From positions 1 to 10,631 of the forward strand of contig JAOUJL010000036.1 in the NCBI GenBank assembly GCA_029883255.1: DNA of 10,631 nucleotides. The letters run 5' to 3'. Origin of the DNA: Candidatus Bathyarchaeota archaeon. Lineage in GTDB: Archaea; Thermoproteota; Bathyarchaeia; Bathyarchaeales; Bathyarchaeaceae. Shown here in pieces: positions 5,820 to 10,631 of the stretch. The number at the start of each line of letters is the position of its first letter. Positions within the stretch are counted from its first letter, which is position 1. The notes under the pieces are model-generated. The model did not search any database. It had not been told where the DNA came from and saw only the letters and a program-made list of their open reading frames with translations. Made by a program: the position numbers and the translations under genes.

Positions 5820-5876
5820 GTGAGGGAAGAAGAAGAGGAAGAAGAGGAAGAGGAACCCGAGGAAGAAGAGTGGTAG
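5820..5876 (+). CDS. 18-aa poly-glutamate mini-protein
   Basis: A GTG at 5820 preceded by GGGAGGA (5806-5812) opens 18 codons and stops at TAG 5874-5876. The peptide is MREEEEEEEEEEPEEEEW: 14 Glu, one Pro and a terminal Trp. A TATA-like TTATTAA (5763-5769) sits at a workable distance. The codons alternate GAA and GAG rather than being a pure triplet repeat, but the DNA is still low in complexity and could be a purine tract rather than a gene. No known family is recognised. The charge is the mirror image of the 18-aa lysine-rich ORF about 150 nt downstream, and the pair may belong together. Confidence 0.4.
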   Translation: MREEEEEEEEEEPEEEEW

Positions 5877-5974
5877 AGCTCTGCCAGTGAGTGCTTTACA
5901 AGTGGACGGATACTTATGGAAGAACAATCGTGCTTACGAACAGATTCTGTGGAAACTGCTGTTATCATAGCGCG

Positions 5975-5982
5975 TATAAATA
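5975..5982 (+). promoter_or_regulatory. TATA box for the lysine-rich mini-gene
   Basis: TATAAATA is a near-ideal archaeal TATA box. A start about 25 nt downstream (near 6004) would yield a leader of some 25 nt carrying GAGGTGA (6016-6022) before the ATG at 6029. This is one of the clearest promoters in the window. Confidence 0.65.
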
Positions 5983-6028
5983 TCCAGAGAACTCGAACGC
6001 ATAATAAAATGAGAGTGAGGTGACTAAC

Positions 6029-6085
6029 ATGACCGAGAAGAAGAAGAAGAAGCCAGAGAAAAAGAAACCAAAAGAAGAGTATTAG
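6029..6085 (+). CDS. 18-aa lysine-rich mini-protein
   Basis: The ATG at 6029 follows the ribosome site GAGGTGA (6016-6022, 6 nt spacing) and the strong TATA box TATAAATA (5975-5982). The frame encodes MTEKKKKKPEKKKPKEEY and stops at TAG 6083-6085. An AGGCGG-AAA-CCGCCT hairpin followed by T-rich sequence lies about 32 nt downstream, so promoter, ribosome site, ORF and terminator-like element form a complete small transcription unit. The peptide is highly basic and ends in Tyr. It has no known family that I can name. A disordered nucleic-acid or acidic-partner ligand is a guess. It has the same length as the poly-Glu ORF upstream. Confidence 0.55.
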   Translation: MTEKKKKKPEKKKPKEEY

Positions 6086-6116
6086 TCGCACCTAGATGCG
6101 CATACACGAAAACTGA

Positions 6117-6140
6117 AGGCGGAAACCGCCTCGTTCTTAA
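6117..6140 (+). terminator. Hairpin with T-rich tail after the lysine-rich mini-gene
   Basis: AGGCGG (6117-6122) and CCGCCT (6126-6131) form a 6-bp perfect stem with an AAA loop, followed by T-rich sequence including TATTTTTT (6145-6152). It is terminator-like in shape and position; a regulatory hairpin in the next gene's leader is an alternative. Confidence 0.45.
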
Positions 6141-6148
6141 TCTCTATT

Positions 6149-6168
6149 TTTTGAGTTTTAACTCAAAA
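6149..6168. promoter_or_regulatory. Perfect inverted repeat before the 42-aa zinc-ribbon gene
   Basis: TTTTGAGTT and AACTCAAAA flank a TT spacer, giving a 20-bp perfect palindrome. Its end lies 26 nt before the ATG at 6195, overlapping the expected TATA and start region. It could be an operator for the zinc ribbon-TBP2-proteasome operon, or a weak terminator stem. Confidence 0.4.
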
Positions 6169-6194
6169 TCTGCCCTTAAAGGGGTGACTACAAA

Positions 6195-6323
6195 ATGGCT
6201 AAATGTCCTGCATGTGGAAAAGAGGTCGAAACACCGAGTAAGGAGTGGAATTTAGGCAAAATTCATGTTAAGCAGTACGAGTGCTGCGGAAAGAAGTTCC
6301 GGGAATACGTAAAGATGGTTTAG
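6195..6323 (+). CDS. Zinc-ribbon mini-protein (42 aa)
   Basis: The ATG at 6195 follows GGGGTGA (6181-6187), a strong ribosome site. The 42-aa product starts MAKCPACGKEVETPSKEW and ends KQYECCGKKFREYVKMV. The CPAC knuckle (C4, C7) and the ECCGKKF pair (C30, C31) form a compact zinc ribbon; the second knuckle has adjacent cysteines instead of the usual CxC or CxxC. Similar tiny archaeal proteins with CPxCG ... KxW ... CGxxFR are known to me, but I cannot name a function. It begins a tightly spaced series: the next gene starts 21 nt after its stop. A nucleic-acid or transcription-factor partner role is inferred from fold and context. Confidence 0.72.
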   Translation: MAKCPACGKEVETPSKEWNLGKIHVKQYECCGKKFREYVKMV

Positions 6324-6344
6324 CAGCCTAGGAGGTGGCACTTC

Positions 6345-6497
6345 ATGGGTTTTCTTGACTGGTTTAGAAGGAAGAGAAAAAAGAAGATAGATGAAGAGAG
6401 GGAAGTGCTCGAGCGCACGGGCAAGTTGCAAACCGAAATCGAAAAGCGTGTGGAAAAAGAACCGAAAAGGAAGAGGAAAAAGAAGGAGCGCGTTTAG
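6345..6497 (+). CDS. Very basic 50-aa protein with amphipathic N-terminus
   Basis: GGAGGTGG (6331-6338) lies 6 nt before the ATG at 6345, an excellent start. The product opens MGFLDWFRRKRKKKIDEERE: an aromatic amphipathic stretch followed by a Lys/Arg cluster. The middle is a charged helix with a coiled-coil-like look (LERTGKLQTEIEKRVEKE), and the end is another basic cluster (PKRKRKKKERV). The N-terminus could bind a membrane surface or a protein groove, and the basic ends could bind nucleic acid. No family is recognised. Its TAG directly abuts the ATG of the TBP paralog, with no intervening base, so translation of the two is very probably coupled. Confidence 0.65.
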   Translation: MGFLDWFRRKRKKKIDEEREVLERTGKLQTEIEKRVEKEPKRKRKKKERV

Positions 6498-6935
6498 ATG
6501 ACTACGCCAGAGCTTTCTGGAGTACCTGTTCTTATCCTTAAAGAGGGAGCGAGTAGATCAAGGGGAAGGGACACCCAGCGCGCATGCATGTATGAGGCGA
6601 GGAAAGCGATTCTAACCGTTGTTCGGAAGCTGAGGAAGGAGGGCATCAATGTCAGAAAACCGGAGATTCAGATCACGAACGTCGTCGCCTCGGCGATCCT
6701 CAACGGAATAATCGACCTCGATAGACTATACTCCAAGATGGACGGTAAGATTATCTTCGAGCCGGAGCAGTTTCCAGGCGCGATTTACCGAATGGAAAGC
6801 CCCAGCGTTGTTTTCCTGATATTCTCCAATGGCAAGATCGTGTGCGTAGGCGCGAAGAAGGAGGAGGACATCTGCGAGGCTATAGAAAATCTTCGGCAGA
6901 AACTGGAGGAGAACGAGGTCTTGATCAGGAGCTGA
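6498..6935 (+). CDS. TBP paralog with a degraded first repeat
   Basis: This 145-aa protein keeps a complete TBP repeat 2 (about residues 54-142: IQITNVVASAIL, FPGAIYRMESPS, NGKIVCVGAKKEED) and the linking helix (ARKAILTVVRKLRKEGI). Repeat 1 is cut down: the first strand and helix (about 35 residues) are missing, and what remains (TTPELSGVPVLILKEG, then SRGRDTQRACMYEARKA) aligns only loosely with PDVFPGLPFRLKKP ... SGKMVCTGAKSE. Both repeat-1 DNA-wedging Phe are gone, while F92 and F109 of repeat 2 remain. AGGAG (6484-6488) precedes the ATG, which abuts the previous stop. The proteasome gene follows after 20 nt. It may be a decaying duplicate, or a half-saddle that no longer binds TATA normally. 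Confidence 0.82.
   Translation: MTTPELSGVPVLILKEGASRSRGRDTQRACMYEARKAILTVVRKLRKEGINVRKPEIQITNVVASAILNGIIDLDRLYSKMDGKIIFEPEQFPGAIYRMESPSVVFLIFSNGKIVCVGAKKEEDICEAIENLRQKLEENEVLIRS
6758..6873 (+). repeat. 116-bp tract identical (inverted) to 4594-4709
   Basis: Second copy of the identical tract shared by the two tbp genes, about 2.05 kb from the first and in opposite orientation. It covers the most conserved part of TBP repeat 2. The sharp boundaries point to gene conversion rather than simple conservation, since third codon positions are also unchanged. Confidence 0.9.
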
Positions 6936-6955
6936 GCTAGTTTCGAGGTGAACAG

Positions 6956-7714
6956 GTGTTTTCCATGTTTGCAGAACCAGGAACTTACGATGAGGTTATC
7001 ACCATATTCTCCCCGGATGGGCGCCTCCTACAGGTCGAGTACGCCGTTGAAGCGGTGAACCGTGGGGCAACCGTGCTGGGGGTCTCCTGCCCTGAGGGAA
7101 TAGTTTTGGGGGCGGAAGAGCACATTCGGGCAGAACTGCAGGATCCCGACTTTGGCTGGAAAATCTTTGAGGTGGACGAACACATCGGAGCCACGGTTGT
7201 CGGATTAGGACCCGACGCCCGCATTCTTATCGACCAGGCGAGGATCTACGTCCAGATCAACAGGCTGACATACGACGAGCCCATGGACGTGGAGGTCCTC
7301 ACGAAGCGCATCGGAGACATAGAACAGGTGTACACCCAGCACGCGTGGGTTAGACCCTTCGGCGTCTCCATCATTTTCGGCGGCGTTGACAAGACTGGAA
7401 ACAGGCTGTTCGCCACGGACCCGAGTGGCTCCTACCGGGCTTACAGAGCCGTCGCAGAGGGCTCCGGAAGCGAAGTAGCGGAGGCCATTTTAAAGGAGGA
7501 GTACCGTGAGCACCTGAAGCTTGATGAGGCTGTTAAGCTCGCGGTGAAGTGCCTCGTCAAGGTCCTTGAGGCCCAAAAGGAGAAGTCGACGGTTAGAATA
7601 GCGGTGATTCCGTCTGAAACTAAAAGGTTTAGATTGTTAACGGCAGAAGAGGTTGAGCCTTACATGCGCCGTGTAACTCGGATAGGTAAGAGGAACAAGA
7701 AGACTGGTGGGTAG
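6956..7714 (+). CDS. psmA: 20S proteasome alpha subunit, divergent
   Basis: Alpha subunits form the outer heptameric rings that gate the proteolytic chamber and dock the regulatory ATPase. The 252-aa protein has the N-terminal alpha signature (TIFSPDGRLLQVEYAVEAVN), the GLGPDARILIDQARI helix and the RPFGVSIIFGGVD core. Compared with Thermoplasma alpha (from memory), the gate motif YDR is YDE (residues 11-13), the SDKKV stretch is AEEHI, and QYGGVRP is QHAWVRP. The Lys that binds HbYX tails appears kept (K69). A basic C-terminal tail (RRVTRIGKRNKKTGG) extends beyond the usual end. Start: GTG at 6956 with GAGGTGA 4 nt upstream; ATG at 6965 is too far from it. It sits 20 nt behind the TBP paralog, probably in one operon. 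The beta subunit is not in the window. Confidence 0.93.
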   Translation: MFSMFAEPGTYDEVITIFSPDGRLLQVEYAVEAVNRGATVLGVSCPEGIVLGAEEHIRAELQDPDFGWKIFEVDEHIGATVVGLGPDARILIDQARIYVQINRLTYDEPMDVEVLTKRIGDIEQVYTQHAWVRPFGVSIIFGGVDKTGNRLFATDPSGSYRAYRAVAEGSGSEVAEAILKEEYREHLKLDEAVKLAVKCLVKVLEAQKEKSTVRIAVIPSETKRFRLLTAEEVEPYMRRVTRIGKRNKKTGG

Positions 7715-7848
7715 GTTATCATGTCCTTCTGAAGTCCATTTCATCTCACTTCTTGACCCCGGAAATAATATGCTGCATTTATGTATAATAAACTTCGAAC
7801 TATAGCATAAAAGTGAGTTTTCGGTAAATCTTCTTGTTTAGGGCATAG

Positions 7849-9933
7849 TCACAATTTTTTATGATGTTTTTCCCAGAAATTCCTTATTTGTTCAGTGCAG
7901 TCGATTGGATCTCTCACGATTTTCATCTCCTTCTGGAAGTAGCTTGGGAGTTGCTGTTTGATGCTTGGACGAGTGACACGCTCATCCAAGATGGCTATAC
8001 ATCCTTTATCACTAGATGATCGGTGGACTCGCCCACAAGTTTGAATCAGCCGAAGTATTGCAGGGGTTAGGTAAGCGTAGGTTCTGCCTTCTCTTGGAAA
8101 CTGGCGACTGAAGTAGCCTATCAAGGCCTTTTGATAAACATTCCAAGTTGCATAAGGTAGGCCCACAGCCACTACGCATGTTAAGAGGTTGCCTGGATAA
8201 TCTATTCCCTCACTGAACTTCCCGCCCATAACCCCAAACAATACGTTGTCCGCTGACCTAGTTAACTGCTCCATCATCTCGCATCTCTTAGTCTTACGTT
8301 GTTCCACGATTTCTTTTCTGTCAGTTTTGACCAGTGGCAAAACGGTGCGCATCAGTTCGTAACTGGTGAAGAAGACAGCCACGTTGCCTTCATTCGCCTT
8401 GGATATGCCTTCAATATAGTCTTTCCACTTCTCAAGCATTTTATCAGTCCTCTTTTCAAACCGTGACGACACATCCTTCGCAGCTAAAATCAGCCTATTC
8501 TCAGACGGGAATGGAGAATCAAACTCTTTGAGATGGACGCCACCATGGTTATGGAGTAGCAAGTCTCTGTAGACTTTTGGAGGAGAAAGAAAACCACTCA
8601 TCAGAATGCTTGCCCGCGCCTGCTGCAAAACAGGATCTGTCATCTCCCTCCCATCGAAGCTCTTGACCTCTAAAACAATTCTACCCCTCCAATCCCTCCG
8701 AATCAAATGAGTATACTCCGGTCCAACTTTCTTGAAGAAGTTCTCCATAAACTCGCCCACCCGGTGGTTATAGCTGAAAATCCTCTCGTAGCCCAATTCG
8801 CGTCGCGTCTCTCTTACATAATCTCCGTACTCATGAAGTGTTTCTCCTGCTTCGGAACCAGACGCTCCACTTTGGTCAAGAAACACGTCGCTAACTTCTT
8901 GGGGGTTAAGTTGCCTAAGCTTTTCTTTTATCAAGACCTCTCGGGCGCGTTGAAAAACCCCATCGTTCAACACACTCAGATACTCTTGAACTGACGGCAC
9001 AGCTTCATGTTCGAACATTTCAGCTTCTTTGAGGGCTCCATCCAACGTATTTTGTGTCAACTGGTCAGAAAGTAACTCCCTAGAAAACGCCGGGATGTTG
9101 TGTGCCTCATCCACAATAAGATAAACGTTAGACAGGCTCACTCCAAAACTCTTCAGCAGCGCCCCCCTAACCAATGGATTGAAGATGTAGTGGTAAGTTC
9201 CAAGGAAGATGTCCACTCGGTCGAGAACCTGCCTTAACGCCTCATAAGCGCAGAATCCCCGCTGGGACATCCACCTAACCTCCTCTCTCGGAGCAAGAAT
9301 TTTTCGGGCGCAGTCCAAGGCCAGTTCTTCAGCTTCCTTCTTTCTTCTGTTTATGTTCCAATAAAATTTGCAATAAGGCCTAATGGAGGTCTCGCAGTTA
9401 TCCTTCAGCCTACGGCACTCCTCGAGAAAGTCAAAATAAGAGAGGTCACCTTTCATGCGCAACGGACACATTTCCTGTTTGCTGAATAAGGATACGGCTG
9501 AGGGATTACCTCCCAGCGCCCTCAACTCTTTAAGATAAATGTGTAATTGGCTTCTAGTTCTGAAACAGATCAAGAGCTTGTTCTCCCCAAGCTGGGGCAG
9601 AACAGCCAACAGGGAAGCCAGAGACTTACCTATGCCGCAAGGGGCACTCACAAGAAGGATGTTGTTACTTCTGATGGCTTTGGACGCCGACGAAATAAAC
9701 TCCATCTGCCCTTTCCGCATTTCATAGCCGTCAGGAAGCCAGTCCACCTTCGAGATTTTGCCTCTCACGCTTCTTTTCACTGCCTCTCGCATGCTTCTAG
9801 GAAGCTTAGAAAACTTCCTCTCAGAGATTAGGTACGTTCCGCAACTACGACAAAACCGGCTTTGTTCAAACTCTTGATATGAATATTTCCTTCCACACCC
9901 TCGGCACATATAGACTTGAGACAACTTTTTCAC
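7849..9933 (-). CDS. XPD/Rad3-family DNA helicase with N-terminal zinc ribbon
   Basis: A 694-aa superfamily 2 helicase that should unwind DNA 5'-3' using ATP. An N-terminal zinc ribbon (CRGC at 10-13, CRSC at 28-31) precedes the core. Core motifs: the RKGQ element (73-76), Walker A APCGIGKS (97-104), DEAH box (275-278), the MSGFLSP motif, GGKFSEGIDYPG (motif V) and QTCGRVHR (motif VI, 631-638). Four cysteines between motif I and II (C156, C173, C180, C188) match the 4Fe-4S site that defines XPD, FancJ and DinG relatives. The zinc ribbon is not part of the archaeal XPDs I know. The GTG at 9933 is the start, with GTGATG about 4 nt upstream and a TATA-like ATATTAA at 9971-9977. A repair role is likely; it might be an XPD paralog rather than the orthologue. 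Confidence 0.9.
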   Translation of the reverse strand: MKKLSQVYMCRGCGRKYSYQEFEQSRFCRSCGTYLISERKFSKLPRSMREAVKRSVRGKISKVDWLPDGYEMRKGQMEFISSASKAIRSNNILLVSAPCGIGKSLASLLAVLPQLGENKLLICFRTRSQLHIYLKELRALGGNPSAVSLFSKQEMCPLRMKGDLSYFDFLEECRRLKDNCETSIRPYCKFYWNINRRKKEAEELALDCARKILAPREEVRWMSQRGFCAYEALRQVLDRVDIFLGTYHYIFNPLVRGALLKSFGVSLSNVYLIVDEAHNIPAFSRELLSDQLTQNTLDGALKEAEMFEHEAVPSVQEYLSVLNDGVFQRAREVLIKEKLRQLNPQEVSDVFLDQSGASGSEAGETLHEYGDYVRETRRELGYERIFSYNHRVGEFMENFFKKVGPEYTHLIRRDWRGRIVLEVKSFDGREMTDPVLQQARASILMSGFLSPPKVYRDLLLHNHGGVHLKEFDSPFPSENRLILAAKDVSSRFEKRTDKMLEKWKDYIEGISKANEGNVAVFFTSYELMRTVLPLVKTDRKEIVEQRKTKRCEMMEQLTRSADNVLFGVMGGKFSEGIDYPGNLLTCVVAVGLPYATWNVYQKALIGYFSRQFPREGRTYAYLTPAILRLIQTCGRVHRSSSDKGCIAILDERVTRPSIKQQLPSYFQKEMKIVRDPIDCTEQIRNFWEKHHKKL

Positions 9934-9970
9934 ATGCCATCACTTTACTACATGCAACATATGCTTTTGC

Positions 9971-9977
9971 TTAATAT
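9971..9977 (-). promoter_or_regulatory. TATA box of the helicase gene
   Basis: The minus strand reads ATATTAA about 38 nt before the GTG at 9933. It predicts a start near 9948 and a leader of about 15 nt that includes the GTGATG ribosome site. Confidence 0.45.
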
Positions 9978-10099
9978 GCGTGCACGAAAAGATGGGATTT
10001 CGCGAGGGGACATCTTCAAGCTCATGCCTGTAGAACCTTGTATTCAACAAAATAAATTCTGAAAATCAAGCATGTGCCCCTCCCCTCCTAAAGGGAGGA

Positions 10100-10113
10100 T
10101 ATAGGGGGGTCTA
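10100..10113 (+). repeat. TATAGGGGGGTCTA repeat, copy 1
   Basis: This 14-mer is repeated exactly at 10183-10196. Both copies are followed by GAGAGAGACA and then an ACACAAA-like stretch, so the similarity runs about 30 nt with small gaps. Read on the minus strand it is a C6 tract with C/T-rich flanks in the thrS trailer. Confidence 0.8.
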
Positions 10114-10173
10114 ATGAGAGAGAGACATACACAAACACTATGACACAACAGCAAACCAAAAACCTCCAGTGTT

Positions 10174-10181
10174 AAAAAAAA
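10174..10181 (-). terminator. T8 run downstream of thrS
   Basis: The minus strand has eight consecutive T, about 140 nt after the thrS stop. Oligo-T runs end transcription in archaea. T/G-rich sequence between 10205 and 10265 may add weaker termination signals closer to the stop. Confidence 0.5.
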
Positions 10182-10182
10182 T

Positions 10183-10196
10183 TATAGGGGGGTCTA
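10183..10196 (+). repeat. TATAGGGGGGTCTA repeat, copy 2
   Basis: Exact second copy of the 14-mer at 10100-10113, 83 nt away, immediately next to the A8/T8 run. Confidence 0.8.
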
Positions 10197-10322
10197 GAGA
10201 GAGACACAAATAATGTGGCAAAACAGAAAACCTCAAAAACCAACACAAACCAAAACAAACCAAACAGATAACGCTTTCCTTCATCCTTTCTCAAAAGACC
10301 ATACTGTAACCTTAACCTTTCA

Positions 10323-10631
10323 TCAAAACTGAGGCCTCTGAGACAACAATCTTGGAAGAGTTAAAGCTCTGAAAGGTTTACCCTCCGTTTTCTCCTTCAC
10401 TTCATCCAACAACTCACGAAGCGACATTTTCCTAATCTTCCTAGTCTCTCTGTCTCTAACCGCTACCATCCCCGAATCAACTTCCTTTTGACCAATGACA
10501 ACTATATAGTTGATCCACTCCATCTCAGCTTCTCTAACCTTCTTTTGCATAGTAATTGGCCTATCATCCACATCGACTCTGATTTGATGCCCCTTGATCT
10601 CATCTGCTATTTTTCCAGCATCTTTGGCAAA
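10323..10631 (-). CDS. thrS: Threonyl-tRNA synthetase, C-terminal part (cut by window edge)
   Basis: ThrRS charges tRNA-Thr with threonine in the cytoplasm. Only the last 102 codons are present; the frame is open to the window edge, beginning FAKDAGKIADEIKGHQIRVD. This is the end of the class IIa anticodon-binding domain. VDVDDRPITMQKKVREAEME and WINYIVVIGQKEVDSGMVAV match its central strand-helix pattern, and RKIRKMSLRELLDEV its last helix. The ending ALTLPRLLSQRPQF is the tail I associate with archaeal-type ThrRS, whose editing domain (out of view) differs from bacteria. A GTG at 10571 lies inside the gene and is not its start. The next gene downstream in this direction is the helicase, 389 nt away, so they are probably separate transcripts. 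Confidence 0.9.
   Translation of the reverse strand, partial: FAKDAGKIADEIKGHQIRVDVDDRPITMQKKVREAEMEWINYIVVIGQKEVDSGMVAVRDRETRKIRKMSLRELLDEVKEKTEGKPFRALTLPRLLSQRPQF

Larger units (their letters stand above)
9934..10322. other. 389-nt gap between thrS and the helicase gene
   Basis: No gene is seen. From right to left along the transcription direction it holds the T/G-rich 3' trailer of thrS, two copies of a G-tract motif, a T8 run, a small CCTCC/GGAGG hairpin (10084-10098) and, near the left end, the helicase promoter. The right part is low in complexity, with repeated AAACCAA units on the plus strand. Confidence 0.6.

Noticed and set aside
6009..6023. Four-codon upstream ORF (MRVR) in the leader of the lysine-rich gene
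   Set aside because: It lies on the Shine-Dalgarno site itself and has none of its own; probably incidental.
5777..6091. Minus-strand 104-codon frame rich in Leu and Ser runs
   Set aside because: It is the reverse complement of the Glu- and Lys-codon tracts of the mini-genes, lacks a good ribosome site and has low-complexity composition.
9989..10016. AAGATG ... CATCTT inverted repeat upstream of the helicase promoter
   Set aside because: A 6-bp stem with a 16-nt loop is expected by chance in a gap of this size.

Overview
This window looks like chromosomal DNA from an archaeon, most likely a TACK-group lineage. A Bathyarchaeia-like genome is my best guess, but that is inference and not proven. 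Support comes from a TATA-binding protein, a 20S proteasome alpha subunit, an archaeal-type threonyl-tRNA synthetase tail, an XPD/Rad3 helicase with iron-sulfur cysteines, archaeal TATA-like promoters about 25 nt ahead of expected transcript starts, and GGTGA/GAGGTG Shine-Dalgarno sites. I saw no tRNA, rRNA or CRISPR.

Layout. 1-2500: the first codons of a leftward gene at the left edge, a leftward Hsp20 chaperone, then rightward small genes: a 73-aa unknown protein, a 60-aa two-helix membrane protein, a MazG-like pyrophosphohydrolase and a two-CBS-domain protein. 2500-2830 is apparently non-coding. 2830-4070 holds remnants of a mobile or viral module: a terminase large subunit lacking its ATPase half, joined by an ATGA overlap to an ABC-type ATPase (COG2401-like) that is broken after its Walker A half. 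A leftward zinc-ribbon gene follows.

4389-7714 is the most unusual part. A leftward full-length TBP (with a possible tail-anchored mini-protein behind it) and an Lrp/AsnC regulator face a rightward set: an 18-aa poly-glutamate ORF, an 18-aa lysine-rich ORF with a strong promoter and ribosome site, a 42-aa zinc ribbon, a 50-aa very basic protein, a second TBP whose first repeat is degraded, and a divergent proteasome alpha subunit. The two TBP genes share an identical 116-bp tract in inverted orientation although they differ on both sides of it, which suggests gene conversion. TTCTTAA-type palindromes recur in the tbp and lrp promoter regions and may be regulator sites. The last four rightward genes are tightly spaced (21, 0 and 20 nt), each with a good ribosome site, and probably form one operon linking a TBP-like factor with proteasome function.

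7849-10631: a leftward XPD/Rad3-type helicase with an added N-terminal zinc ribbon, a 389-nt gap with repeated G-tract motifs and a T8 terminator-like run, and the 3' end of leftward thrS, cut by the window edge.
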